From positions 1-64,000 of the forward strand of contig JAJUJI010000001.1 of the NCBI GenBank assembly GCA_029265405.1: a stretch of 64,000 bases of DNA. The letters run 5' to 3'. Both the position numbers and the translations under genes were made by a program. This DNA is from Clostridiales bacterium. Its GTDB lineage: Bacteria; Bacillota; Clostridia; Oscillospirales; Oscillospiraceae. Positions 7,950 to 17,600 of this stretch are shown here, piece after piece. The notes under the pieces were generated by a model that was given only the letters and a program-made list of their open reading frames with translations, ran no database searches and was not told the DNA's origin. Numbering within the stretch: the stretch's first letter is position 1; each line of letters begins with the position of its first letter.

Positions 7950-9992
7950 CTACCTCAGCCGCTCCAGTATTTTGGAATCGTTCAGATTGACCTTGATGTC
8001 GAGCCTCGGTATATGTATATCGAGAAGGTTGTCGGTCTCCTTAAGCTTTATAAGGCCCATCTCGTTGAAAACCTTGAGGCATATATAGACGCGCCCCATC
8101 GACATCGTCCCGGAGTGGAGCGCCATATCCGGCAGCAGCTCCTCGCATATGCCCTTGAAATGCCGGGATCTGTGGGTAATATGGTTCCACAGCTTTGCGC
8201 AGTCGTTCCTGTCCGGGAGCAAAACGGCCTTTTCCATAGGCTGCAGCGCTTCCCCCGACATGAATCTTTTCGCCATAAGATAGGTCGGGTCGTCGAAGCG
8301 GCGGGCGGCGCGCACGTCCTTGAGCAGCAGCTGCACCGAGCGCACGCCTCGGAAATCATTTATTCCCGGCTCAAAGGCTATATCCGCCCTCGTGCCCGTC
8401 TTCATGCCCAGATCCTTCAGCGTCATCATGAAAAATATGCCGTCCATGCTCTGGCCGTCTTTGCTGATTTTCAGCTTAAGGTGCCGGTCATTCCCTATGG
8501 GCATTATAGTATCTATTGAAACGTCGCGCAAGCACAGCGTCGGAGGCGGATTGAACATGCCCCAGGGCTCCATCCTCCTCAAAGACTCCACATCCTCCAG
8601 AGTAAGCTGCGACAGGCTGTCCACGCCAAAATCGACTTCAAGGCAAGGCTGGAGGCGCTGTCCCTCCGTTGATGTGTAGTAGTCGGTTATTTTTTCCCTG
8701 AAGCTGCTTATCATGTCGCTTTTCAGCGTAAGTCCTGCGGCAAACTCATGGCCGCCGAATGAGGTAAGCGTTTCGCGCGAGGTATCAAGCGCCTCAAACA
8801 CATTGAAGCCGCCGAAGCTTCGGCAGGATCCGCGCCCGTTTTCCCCGTCAAGGCATATTATTACCGCCGGAACCCCAAACCGGTCGGCAAGCCTTGAGGC
8901 CACTATGCCCGAAACGCCGTGATGCCAGTTTTCCGAGGCGAGAACTATGGGCGTTTCAATGCGTCGGGTATCGCCAAGCATTTCCACAGCCTCGCAAAAC
9001 ACCCTGTTTTCGACCCGCCTTCGCTCGATGTTCATCTCGCAAAGCTCCGAGGCCAGCCGCGAGGCTTCCTTTATATCCGTGGCCAGCAGCAGGTCGAAGG
9101 CGGTTTTGACACGGCCCATGCGCCCGGCGGCGTTGAGCTTGGGTATAAGGTTGAAGCTCACATCCGTGCCGCATATTTTCTTCTTGTCCAGCCCTATTTC
9201 CGCCATCAGCCTGTCCAGGCCCAAATTTCTGGTTTCCCTGAGCAAAGCCATTCCGTGGTGTATTATCGCCCGGTTTTCGCCGACTACCGGCATAATGTCC
9301 GCTATCGTCCCTATCGCGGCGAGCTCCGAATAGCTTTTTACGACTTCTTCAAGCTTATCCGGACCCTCTAGCGCGCAGACAAGCTTGAAGGCTACGCCCA
9401 CCCCGGCCAACCCCTTGAAGGGATAGGCGCAATCCTTGCGGTGCGGATTGACTACGGCCTCGGCCTCGGGCAGCTTGTCAAGGCACTCGTGATGGTCGGT
9501 TATTATTACGTCCATGCCCATTTCCCTGGCCATGGACACCTGCTCTATCGCTGTTACCCCGCAATCTACCGTGACTATCAGATCAACGTCCTTGCTCTTT
9601 ATGCATTTGAGCGCGTCCTCGCTTATGCCGTAGCCCTCGGTAAGCCGCTCGGGAATATATGTCTCGCAAATTAGGCCTTGCTTCCTGAACCAACCGGCCA
9701 TAAGGCTGGAGGCGGTCAGCCCGTCCACGTCATAATCGCCGTAGACGGCGACCTTTTCCCCCCGCGATAAGGCTTTTTTTATCCTGGCCACCGCCCTGTC
9801 CATATCCTTCAGCAATAACGGATCGTTCAGCAGCCCCAAATCGCAGCGCAGAAATTCATCGGCGCATTCCGGCTTTGAAAGCCCTCTGGCGCATAGCAGG
9901 GCGCTCAGCAGGCGGGAATAGCCGTGCTTTTGCAGCCGGGCTATGTCATCTTCCGAACACCCGCCAACCTTCCATTCGCCGAAAGGCTTCAT
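7950..9992 (-). CDS. recJ: single-stranded-DNA-specific exonuclease RecJ
   Basis: A 680-residue DHH-family 5'-3' exonuclease of recombination and repair. DYDVDG is at 86-91, VDCG near 142 and TDHHEC at 165-170. The DHHA1 region contains ASENWHHGVSGIVASRLADRF-like sequence (about residue 350) and a GGH motif in SFGGHEFAAG (near 415). The C-terminal ~120 residues extend past the core and may form a winged-helix-like module. ATG start with AAGGAGG 8 bases upstream. First gene of a five-gene operon with rel, as is common in Firmicutes. Confidence 0.93.
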   Translation of the reverse strand: MKPFGEWKVGGCSEDDIARLQKHGYSRLLSALLCARGLSKPECADEFLRCDLGLLNDPLLLKDMDRAVARIKKALSRGEKVAVYGDYDVDGLTASSLMAGWFRKQGLICETYIPERLTEGYGISEDALKCIKSKDVDLIVTVDCGVTAIEQVSMAREMGMDVIITDHHECLDKLPEAEAVVNPHRKDCAYPFKGLAGVGVAFKLVCALEGPDKLEEVVKSYSELAAIGTIADIMPVVGENRAIIHHGMALLRETRNLGLDRLMAEIGLDKKKICGTDVSFNLIPKLNAAGRMGRVKTAFDLLLATDIKEASRLASELCEMNIERRRVENRVFCEAVEMLGDTRRIETPIVLASENWHHGVSGIVASRLADRFGVPAVIICLDGENGRGSCRSFGGFNVFEALDTSRETLTSFGGHEFAAGLTLKSDMISSFREKITDYYTSTEGQRLQPCLEVDFGVDSLSQLTLEDVESLRRMEPWGMFNPPPTLCLRDVSIDTIMPIGNDRHLKLKISKDGQSMDGIFFMMTLKDLGMKTGTRADIAFEPGINDFRGVRSVQLLLKDVRAARRFDDPTYLMAKRFMSGEALQPMEKAVLLPDRNDCAKLWNHITHRSRHFKGICEELLPDMALHSGTMSMGRVYICLKVFNEMGLIKLKETDNLLDIHIPRLDIKVNLNDSKILERLR

Positions 9993-10036
9993 TGCCGCGC
10001 CTCCTTGTAAAGCTTATATTAATTATGTCAATAACT

Positions 10037-10065
10037 AATATAACAAATATTAAGGCGCCAGACAA
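10037..10065 (-). promoter_or_regulatory. promoter of the recJ-rel-dtd-MBL-hemZ operon
   Basis: Minus strand TTGTCT (10065-10060), 17-bp spacer, TATATT (10042-10037) preceded by TGT. It lies about 45 bases upstream of the recJ start in an AT-rich gap. Confidence 0.6.
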
Positions 10066-10071
10066 GCCTCA

Positions 10072-10416
10072 TCATAAAATTACTATGGTTATTCCATTGT
10101 TGTGCCTATCCAGATCGCCGTCCCTTCTCAGCTCCCCGCAATTCTTGAAGGCCTCTATGACGGCCGGATTGAAGATGGAAAAATCCTCGCCCGCGATCCA
10201 GTCCCTTATCAGCCCCTTTTGCTTTTGGCTCTCAAGGTAGGCACGCGCCCTTTGCCTGATTGTGCCGCCCTTTCCCGTGGAGCCGTAGCCGTGTATTATC
10301 TTTACAGCCGAAGCTCCCATAGCCTTTCCGTTTCTTATATTGTAGGTTATGCGCCTGACCGCCTCGTCGGCCGCAGGCAGGTCGGACTTTATGTTCACTT
10401 CCTTAAGGTAGCCCAT
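10072..10416 (-). CDS. Smr-domain protein
   Basis: A 114-residue protein whose core is a stand-alone Smr domain (small MutS-related): the N-terminal EVNIKSDLPAADEAVRRI strand-helix and the signature HGYGSTGKGGTIRQ near residues 45-58 match the HGxGxxxLR pattern of the family. Smr domains bind or nick branched DNA or cleave RNA; without MutS domains the role here is undefined. It ends the addB-Smr operon, and its start overlaps the end of the upstream small membrane-protein gene by 14 bases. Confidence 0.8.
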   Translation of the reverse strand: MGYLKEVNIKSDLPAADEAVRRITYNIRNGKAMGASAVKIIHGYGSTGKGGTIRQRARAYLESQKQKGLIRDWIAGEDFSIFNPAVIEAFKNCGELRRDGDLDRHNNGITIVIL

Positions 10417-10645
10417 TTCCGTCCTCCGTGCTTCTCTCGGACCAGGGAAAAACTATGTGGGCCCCGTCGGAATCATATACTGTCCAGCTTTTCAGCAAAA
10501 AAAACAGAAAGACGCATAATATGAGCAGGCCCAGGACAGTCCAAAACAGGACCCTGAGCGCCAGCTTAAGGGTCCCGCCTTTTTTATAGACGGCCGCGCG
10601 GCTCCGCGCCCTCTTTTCATTTGCTTTCATCTCGCGCCCAGCCAT
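10403..10645 (-). CDS. small single-pass membrane protein, unknown function
   Basis: An 80-residue protein not recognised as a named family. A basic N-terminus (MAGREMKANEKRARSRA) is followed by one hydrophobic segment (about 28-51, TLKLALRVLF to FFLLKS) and a short tail containing SDGAHIVFPW. The orientation is likely N-in, with the tail outside. It lies 5 bases after rpiB and overlaps the Smr gene, so translational coupling is likely. A small membrane protein is the only safe statement. Confidence 0.6.
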   Translation of the reverse strand: MAGREMKANEKRARSRAAVYKKGGTLKLALRVLFWTVLGLLILCVFLFFLLKSWTVYDSDGAHIVFPWSERSTEDGNGLP

Positions 10646-10650
10646 AGCGG

Positions 10651-11088
10651 TCAGCGGTTTTCAATATCCATGATAAGGCCGGCGCGCTTAGCGTGCCGCC
10701 CGCCCTCGCTGGGCGTTTCAAGAAAGATCTCTATTATTTTCAGGGCCAGGCCGACGCCTACCACCCTTGCTCCGACGGCCACCATATTGGCGTCGTTGTG
10801 CCGCCTCGCCATCTCGGCGGAATAGCAGTCCGAAACCGTGGCGCAGCGTATGCCCCTGACCTTGTTGGCGGCAATGCCTATGCCAACGCCGGTCCCGCAT
10901 ACGAGGATGCCCCTGTCGCACTCCCCCGAGGCCACAGCCCTTGCCGCCTTTTCCCCGTAAACGGGATAGTCGGCGCTTTCCGGGCCGTAGGTTCCGTAAT
11001 CCTTATATTTCAGGCCTTTTTCATCCAAATATTTCATTATTTCCCTTTTAAGCTCATATCCGGCGTGGTCGCTTCCCAGCGCTATCAT
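10651..11088 (-). CDS. rpiB: ribose-5-phosphate isomerase B
   Basis: About 145 residues of the RpiB/LacA/LacB family, which interconverts ribose 5-phosphate and ribulose 5-phosphate in the pentose phosphate pathway. The family start MIALGSDHAGYELK is present, as are the catalytic-loop VCGTGVGIGIAANK (near 66) and the substrate-binding RHNDANMVAVGAR (near 98). The ATG at 11088 gives the typical N-terminus. A GTG at 11097 overlapping the hisJ stop (GTGA) is the alternative and would signal translational coupling. Confidence 0.92.
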   Translation of the reverse strand: MIALGSDHAGYELKREIMKYLDEKGLKYKDYGTYGPESADYPVYGEKAARAVASGECDRGILVCGTGVGIGIAANKVRGIRCATVSDCYSAEMARRHNDANMVAVGARVVGVGLALKIIEIFLETPSEGGRHAKRAGLIMDIENR

Positions 11089-11093
11089 GCAAA

Positions 11094-11921
11094 TCACAGC
11101 TCCAATCTAATAAACTCAGGCTTTCTGTTCGAAAAAGCGCAGTAATATTTATAGCCCAGCTCCTTGAGCAAAATAAGGCCCTTCCTCACGTCCGCCCCGG
11201 CCTCCTCAGGACTGTGCGCGTCGGAGCCGACGGTAATTATCTCACCGCCCAGCTCGCGATAGACCTTCAACAGGAACGGCGCCGGCATAGGCTCGCCCAG
11301 CCCCCTTCTGTAGCCTGAGGTGTTCAGTTCTATCCCTTTTCCGTTTTCTATCGCGGTTTTGAGCAGTGCGGCAAGCGGCTCACGCAGAGGCTGAAGCGAA
11401 ATATCAACCCCCATTTTTTTCATATACCGCAGGGGGTACCCTATATGCCCCAGGACGTCTACCGCGCCCAGTCGCGCGACCTCCATATATTCCTCTATAT
11501 ATTTCGACAGGAGCTCATAGCAGGCCTCCTCCGAGGAATACATGGGAAGGCCCGCGGTGCCCATGAAAAAATCCGGCATGCCGCGAAGATTATGAACCGA
11601 GCCTATAATAAAATCAAGCCCGCTGCGGCCTATTTCCTCCGCCCTTTCGGGAAGGTGGTTTCCGCCGCCCAGCTCCGCCCCGAGGCGCAAAGCAATCCTG
11701 TCCCCCACCGCTTTTTTCGCTTCGGCAAAGCCCAAAAAAAGCCTGTCCGGCCGCCAGCAGTCCGGGTTTTCAAGCCCGGTGTCATAATGCTCCAGCTCGC
11801 AGTGGTCGGTAAAACAGACTCCGCTCATGCCCGCCTCCGCCTCGGCCAGAGCCATATCGGTCATGCTGCAAAAGGCGTCTTCCGAAAACTCGCTGTGTAC
11901 GTGCTGATCCCAGATTTGCAT
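11094..11921 (-). CDS. hisJ: histidinol-phosphatase, PHP family (HisJ type)
   Basis: A 275-residue PHP-domain phosphoesterase. Metal ligands are visible as DQHVHSEFSEDAF (about 4-16), FTDHCE (about 37-42), GSVH (near 106), the central HIGYPLR and the C-terminal GSDAHSPEEAG (about 236-246). HisJ removes phosphate from L-histidinol phosphate in histidine synthesis; no other his genes are nearby, so a related PHP phosphoesterase role remains possible. ATG start with AAGGAGG upstream. Member of the addB operon. Confidence 0.82.
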   Translation of the reverse strand: MQIWDQHVHSEFSEDAFCSMTDMALAEAEAGMSGVCFTDHCELEHYDTGLENPDCWRPDRLFLGFAEAKKAVGDRIALRLGAELGGGNHLPERAEEIGRSGLDFIIGSVHNLRGMPDFFMGTAGLPMYSSEEACYELLSKYIEEYMEVARLGAVDVLGHIGYPLRYMKKMGVDISLQPLREPLAALLKTAIENGKGIELNTSGYRRGLGEPMPAPFLLKVYRELGGEIITVGSDAHSPEEAGADVRKGLILLKELGYKYYCAFSNRKPEFIRLEL

Positions 11922-11944
11922 GCGTTCCTCCTTCTCTTAAGGCC

Positions 11945-13810
11945 CTAAAACGGCCATTGCCCGCCGAACCACCGCAGCAAAGTATTCGTATAAGCCCTGC
12001 TGAACCTTAAACCGGTCAGGACGGGATAAAATATAATGAACATCGCCGCGCACGCACCTGCGAAAGCCGGCGCCCGCCAGTCAAATCTCCTCCCGGAGTT
12101 CAGCCGGGCGTAGCGGCACATATCGCTGAACATGTAGGACAGCGCGGCGGCCATAAATACCGTGCAGGGGAAGTAATGATAAATAAAGGTGCAGCGCCGT
12201 ATAAAGACCCATGGCAGCAGGGTGGAAAGATAACCGATAAGTATGAAGCCCGCGTCCCTGTCGCCCCTCAGAGTTTTGACTAACATGCAGATCATGGCGC
12301 CAAGTCCCGTCCACCAGAAAAGCGGATTCCCGAAGGCTGCAAAGGCGGATTTTGTGCCGTCGTCAAAATACTCAAGATAATAGAGGATAGGCCGCAAGTC
12401 TATAAGCCACTTCCACCACCTGGACTCATACGGATGGGTAGCCGTAAGCTTGCTGTGGTAGCCGAACATGTATTTTTGATTTTCCCATATCAGCTTCAAA
12501 TAATCAATACTGAAAATCTTAATCCCCTTAGCCTCGGCATAGGGGAAATACGAAAGAGCATAAATCGCTGCCGGAATGACGATAAAAAACAGGACCGAGC
12601 AGGCAACGGTCGGCGGCAGATAGCGCAAAAAGGCCCTCCCCCGACCCTCCGTCCTCGGTCTTTTCAGGCCGTACCGGAGCCGCTGAGCCTGCCTGAGCAG
12701 CCACAGCAGGCCCAGCCCGGCGCCGCCGTACACCGCCGTCCATTTGCAGGCGGCGCCTATACCGAAAAACAGGCCGCTTAAAAAAAGCGGCGGCAAGGTT
12801 TTCTTTAAGGGCGCGTCATAGGGCTGAGTGTAGTACAGGTACATGAAATAATACATCGCCAGTATGAAGAATACCCCGTATGTGTCGATCGTGGCTATTC
12901 GCGTCTGCACGAAATGCATGAAATCAAAGGCGAAAACCGCGACGCCGCAGCACGATACCAGCGTGTCGCCGAAAAGGCGCTTGATAAGCGCGTACAGCGG
13001 CGGCAGCATAAGAACGCCGAACGCGGCGCCCATAAAGCGCCAGCCGAAGGGAGTCAGACCAAAGAGCCTTATCCCCAGCGATATTATCAGCTTGCCCAGC
13101 GGAGGGTGCGAAATCTCATACGGGTAGACGTTATTGATATTTTCCCATGCCGTGCGCACATGATATATCTCGTCGAAATATGTGCTGTTCATATAGCTTG
13201 GGGAAGCCGGAACAAGGCCCTGCTCGTCTGTCAGGGCGTTTTGCCCGTCAAAGGCCAGCAGGCCGCCGTTGCCGTCGAACAGGGCAAGCTCGCCAAGACT
13301 CAGACGCCCGTACAGTTTCTCGGCGGAAATCCGGACGTACCTTATTCCGGACGCAGGCTGCTCAAGCTTCAGCTCATGCCATTTAAGGACTTCGGCATAA
13401 TCTTGGTCCAGCTCCTCCTGAACAGTCCAGCCCGTCCCGTCGGCGGAAAGCCCGACGGAGTAAGCGCCGACATCCGCCCCGGTAAAATACAGAATCCTGC
13501 CCACGTCCGAAGGCCGGCTCAGCTCCAGCACAAGAGCCTCGCCGCGCCGGAATTCATAAAAGCTCTGAGGAGAGGCCGAGTTTCCGAGCCCGATAAATGC
13601 CGCCGCAGCGTAAGCCAGGCAGATCAGGCCCAAAGGCAAAACATCCGCGCGGGTCATAGCCGCGTGGTTAGGCAAAGGCAAAGCGGCGTCTTCGCCGCCG
13701 GCTCCGCCTTCCGCCGCCGGCCGGCGCGGCTTGGTATGAAAGCCCCATACCGTAAAGCCGACCGAGGCCGCCATGACGGCCACGGTAAAAAGATAGCTGA
13801 TTATGCTCAC
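11945..13810 (-). CDS. PMT (GT39)-type protein O-mannosyltransferase with extracytoplasmic insert
   Basis: A 621-residue polytopic membrane protein of the dolichyl-phosphate-mannose protein mannosyltransferase family; such enzymes transfer sugar from a polyprenyl phosphate to Ser/Thr of exported proteins. Two N-terminal membrane helices (about 3-22 and 56-74) flank a linker. A soluble block of about 140 residues (78-215) with beta-rich discoidin-like character precedes the family's catalytic acidic motif in FDEIYHVRTAW (near 226). About nine further helices follow. GTG start, with GGGTGG upstream. Acceptor and donor are unknown. Confidence 0.78.
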   Translation of the reverse strand: MSIISYLFTVAVMAASVGFTVWGFHTKPRRPAAEGGAGGEDAALPLPNHAAMTRADVLPLGLICLAYAAAAFIGLGNSASPQSFYEFRRGEALVLELSRPSDVGRILYFTGADVGAYSVGLSADGTGWTVQEELDQDYAEVLKWHELKLEQPASGIRYVRISAEKLYGRLSLGELALFDGNGGLLAFDGQNALTDEQGLVPASPSYMNSTYFDEIYHVRTAWENINNVYPYEISHPPLGKLIISLGIRLFGLTPFGWRFMGAAFGVLMLPPLYALIKRLFGDTLVSCCGVAVFAFDFMHFVQTRIATIDTYGVFFILAMYYFMYLYYTQPYDAPLKKTLPPLFLSGLFFGIGAACKWTAVYGGAGLGLLWLLRQAQRLRYGLKRPRTEGRGRAFLRYLPPTVACSVLFFIVIPAAIYALSYFPYAEAKGIKIFSIDYLKLIWENQKYMFGYHSKLTATHPYESRWWKWLIDLRPILYYLEYFDDGTKSAFAAFGNPLFWWTGLGAMICMLVKTLRGDRDAGFILIGYLSTLLPWVFIRRCTFIYHYFPCTVFMAAALSYMFSDMCRYARLNSGRRFDWRAPAFAGACAAMFIIFYPVLTGLRFSRAYTNTLLRWFGGQWPF

Positions 13811-13824
13811 CGGACCACCCCGCC

Positions 13825-14655
13825 CTATCGCCCCATCAATCTCGCCAATGCGGCAATATGGCCGGGCTCAGTACCGCAGCAGCCTCCGGCATAGTCTACG
13901 CCCAGTTCAAGCATCGGCAGCATCAGCTCGGCAAAATCGTCGGGGCCGAGCCGGTACAGGCCCGTTTTCGGATCCGGCATCCCCGCGTTGGGCTTTACGA
14001 TAACCGGCAGCGCCGACAGATCCCTTATTTGGCGCGCGATAGGCAGCGCCTCGCGCGGCCCAAGGGAGCAGTTCAGCCCCAGAGCGTCGGCCCCGGCCGC
14101 GGAAAGCTCGCGCACGACCTCGGCCGGCGTATTGCCCATCAGCGTGCGCCCTCCGGCCGCAAAGGTCATGGTTACAAAAACAGGCTTGTCTGAAACGCTT
14201 TTAACCGCCTCAAGCGCAATGAGGGCCTCTTTAAGATCCGAAATCGTCTCAATAACCGTCAGATCCGCCCCGGCCCCGGCCTCGGCCACCTCCCTGAACA
14301 GCGCCCCCGCCCGCTTGGCGTCAAGCTCGCCGTAAGGCTCCAGCAGCTCCCCGAGAGAGCCTATGTCCAGCGCGACCCTGGAGCCGGGCCTGGAAAGGCA
14401 GGCCGCGCGGGCGTTTTCAACCGCGGCGCTTACCGCCTGCGCAACCGTATACCCGCTCTTGGCGGCTTTGAGACCGTTTACGCCAAAGGTGCAGGCGTAT
14501 ATAATGCCGGAGCCGGCTTCCAAATATAGGCGGTGGACGTCCGTCACCTGATCCGGATGCGTCAGATTCACCTCCTCGGGAAAAGGTCCCTTATGGAGCC
14601 CCCGCCTATTCAGCATCGTCCCCATCGCGCCGTCCAGCAGCACTATGTTTTTCAT
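13825..14655 (-). CDS. homocysteine S-methyltransferase family protein
   Basis: A 276-residue protein corresponding to the homocysteine-binding barrel of MetH/BHMT. It opens with LLDGAMGTMLNRRG. Zinc-ligand cysteines appear as GLNCS (about 201-205) and the C-terminal GGCCGT (about 262-267). It lacks the folate, cobalamin and activation domains of MetH, so it either uses a small methyl donor or partners with a separate corrinoid protein elsewhere. The ATG at 14655 has AAGGAG 7 bases upstream. It lies downstream of addA with only a 14-base gap. Confidence 0.88.
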   Translation of the reverse strand: MKNIVLLDGAMGTMLNRRGLHKGPFPEEVNLTHPDQVTDVHRLYLEAGSGIIYACTFGVNGLKAAKSGYTVAQAVSAAVENARAACLSRPGSRVALDIGSLGELLEPYGELDAKRAGALFREVAEAGAGADLTVIETISDLKEALIALEAVKSVSDKPVFVTMTFAAGGRTLMGNTPAEVVRELSAAGADALGLNCSLGPREALPIARQIRDLSALPVIVKPNAGMPDPKTGLYRLGPDDFAELMLPMLELGVDYAGGCCGTEPGHIAALARLMGR

Positions 14656-14669
14656 TTCCTGTCTCCTTG

Positions 14670-17600
14670 TCATACGGCTATAGTTTCGCCCGTTGCGAAG
14701 AAATATATCAGCCTTTCGGCGACGGGGAGGCCCGTTATCTTCGTCAGGGCCTCCGCGTAGGCCTCAAGCTGGGGTGCGTAGGACCGCGCCCTGTCCCATT
14801 GCGTTTCGGCAGTCACCCTGTCGGTTTTAAAATCTATCACCGTCAGCGCGCCGCCCTCCTCTATGCAGCAGTCCACGACGCCCTGAAGAAGTATATCCCC
14901 GCAGCCTCCTTCGTAATATCTCGAGGCGGGAACCAGAACGGAAAACTTGAATTCCCTCAGCACCCTGTCGGCAGCGGATACGCGCCGCCCGGCTGCGGAG
15001 CTGAAAAAGGCCGCTATCCTCTCCGGCTCAGCCGCCGCGGCCTGTTCGGGTGTCAGCAGCCTTTTTTCCAGCAGGCGGCCGATTTCAGCCTTGATTTCCG
15101 TTATGCCGCCGCAGCGCCTGTAATCGATATGCTGCATGACAAGATGCAGCGCGACGCCGCGCTCCGCGGGATTCAAGCCGCCGGCTGCGGAGACGAAGCT
15201 CGGCCTCCTCAGAGAAGCCGAAAAAGAGCGTGGCGGCAGCTTTTCGGCGTTTTCAGCCGCCTCGGCGGCCGCGTGCCCTCCCTTCAGCTCCGTTGCGGTG
15301 AGCTTTGACGGTATGAGGGTGTCCGCCAGCCGCGGATAGCGCCAGCGGAGTCCGGCGCGTATCGCCTCTGCAAGCTCGCGGGGCGCCCGCTCCGCGGCGC
15401 AAACTCCTGCCGAACTGGGAACCGCCGGTTCGGCCAAGGCGGCTTCTTTTATCACCCTGATGCTCCAAAGCTTTTCCCCTTCCTTTGAAAGCGCGGCAAG
15501 CAGCAGCCATTCCGCCATCGAGCGGCAGTCCTCAAGGGCCTGCGGCTCCAAGGGCGCCGACGCGCTCAGGCGCAGCGCCTCCAGCGTTTTTTCCGGCTCC
15601 TTTGCCGAGCAGACGGCGTACAGCCTCATTTTTGCGCGGGTCATGGCCACATAGAGCACGCGCATTTCCTCCGAAAGGGTCTCGTTGTCTATCTTTGCCG
15701 CAGCGGCAAGGCGGGCCAGGGTGGGATATTCTATTCCGCGCGCCCTGTCGGCCAGCTTAGGACCCGCCCCAAGCCGGGGATGGATAAGCAGAGGCTTTTT
15801 GGAGTCCTTCAGATTGAAGCTTTTTGATAGATCGGCCAAAAAGACCACCGGATATTCCAGTCCCTTGGAGCTGTGGGCGCTCGTTATTATGACGCCCTTC
15901 CTGCCGGCGGCCCCGGCCTTCAGCGGGGCCGCGTCCTGGCGCAGTGCCTCCCTGACCTGATTGATAAACCCGAACAGGCCCCTGTAGCCCGCCTTTTCAT
16001 ACGTTCTGGCATAGTCCATAAGCAAGCCGAGATATTCCGAAGAGCCCGCCTCCCTCGCCTCTGCGATAAGGGGCAGGCGGGTTTTGTCAAAAACGTAGCC
16101 GATAAGCTTGTCGGCAGGCATGTCGGAAGCCAGCAGGCGGTAGCCCTCAAGCTCGGCAAGAAAAGCGGCGCACTTTTTGTTCTTCACAGCGGCCTTTTTA
16201 AGCGCCTCGTAAAAGAAAGCGTTTTTATCCTCGCAGCGGATATCCGCCAGCTCGTCGGGAGTAAAGCCCCAGACCGGGGAGCGCAGCGCGGCTATCAATG
16301 GTATGTCCTGAAGAGGATTGTCTATTGTCTCGAGCAGGCTCAGGGCCCAGACTATCTCGCGCCTTTCCAGAAGGCTGGCCGAGCTTTTCTGCGCGGCCGA
16401 GGCTATTCCCCTTTTTTTCAGCGCCGCGGCGTAGACCGAATCCCTGTCCTTTACCGACCTTAGCAGGATGGCGATGTCGCCGGCCTCAAGAGGGCGCTCG
16501 GCGCCGCCCTCCGTTACCTTCAAGCCGGAGCCCAGCAGGCTCTCTATCTCGGCGGCGATTGCGTCGGCCTCCGCCTCCAGCCTTTCCTCCTCGCCAGTTT
16601 CCACCAGCCAAAGCTGGAAGGCGTCTTCAGTATGCGAAGCGCCCGGGCGGGGAAGCAGCCTTTCGTTTTCCCCGTAATCCAGCTCTCCCAGCTCGCGCGT
16701 CATTATGCTGCCGAAAAGACCGTTCACCGCCTCCAGCAGGCGGGCGTCGGACCGGAAATTTACGTTCAGCGTTATTCTGCGCCCTGCGCCCTCCTCGGGC
16801 TCGTCCGAATAGGAGGCATATTTCTCCAAAAATATGCCTGGATCGGCAAGGCGGAAGCGGTAAATCGACTGCTTGACGTCCCCCACCATGGTAATGTTCC
16901 TCCCGCAGCGGGATACGGCCTCGAATATTTTGTCCTGCACCCTGTTTGCATCCTGATATTCGTCCACAAGTATCTCGGCATAGCGCTCGGATATTTCGGC
17001 AGCCTGCTCCGTGGGGAGCCCGGTATCGGGATCGACCAGGAGGCTCAAAGCCAGGTGCTCCAGGTCTCCGAAATCCAAAACGCCCCGCCTTCTTTTTTCG
17101 GCGGAGTAGGCGGAGGTAAAGTCAAGTACCAGCCGGAAAAGCTCGTCGGTGCAGGGCCGTATTTTCGCCGCGTCCTCCATATGCTCTGCGCTCAGCGCGT
17201 CAAAGCCGCCGGTAATGCGCTTCATTCGCTTCTTGCACAGCTCCCGGACCGCCTTAATTGCGTTTACGCGGCCGTCCTCCTTATAGCCCTTGAGCTTCCC
17301 CAAAGCGGGAAATTCTATTTCGCCGTAATCGCAGGCCTCGTCCCAGCCCGCGTCAAGGGCCCTGATGAAGCCTTCCAGAGAAGCGGCGGTACTCATGAAG
17401 GACGCACCGTAGGCCTTTTTCACATCGGGCAGGCCTTCCATTTCCGCAGCCGCCGCCTTCATTTTCCGCAGCCAATATTCGGCGCGGCTTTTAGCCCGCT
17501 TCAAAAGCAGGCCGCCCCAAACGGTGCCGGACGCGTCGCCGGAAGGCAGGGGGGCTTCGATTTGCTCCTTCAGCCATTTTTCGGGATAAGGATGGCTCTG

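Noticed and set aside
12914-13894. 326-codon plus-strand open frame
   Set aside because: Antisense shadow of the PMT gene, with basic low-complexity composition.
14656-14669. Riboswitch (SAM, cobalamin) before the homocysteine methyltransferase gene
   Set aside because: Only 14 bases separate it from addA, so no riboswitch can fit there.
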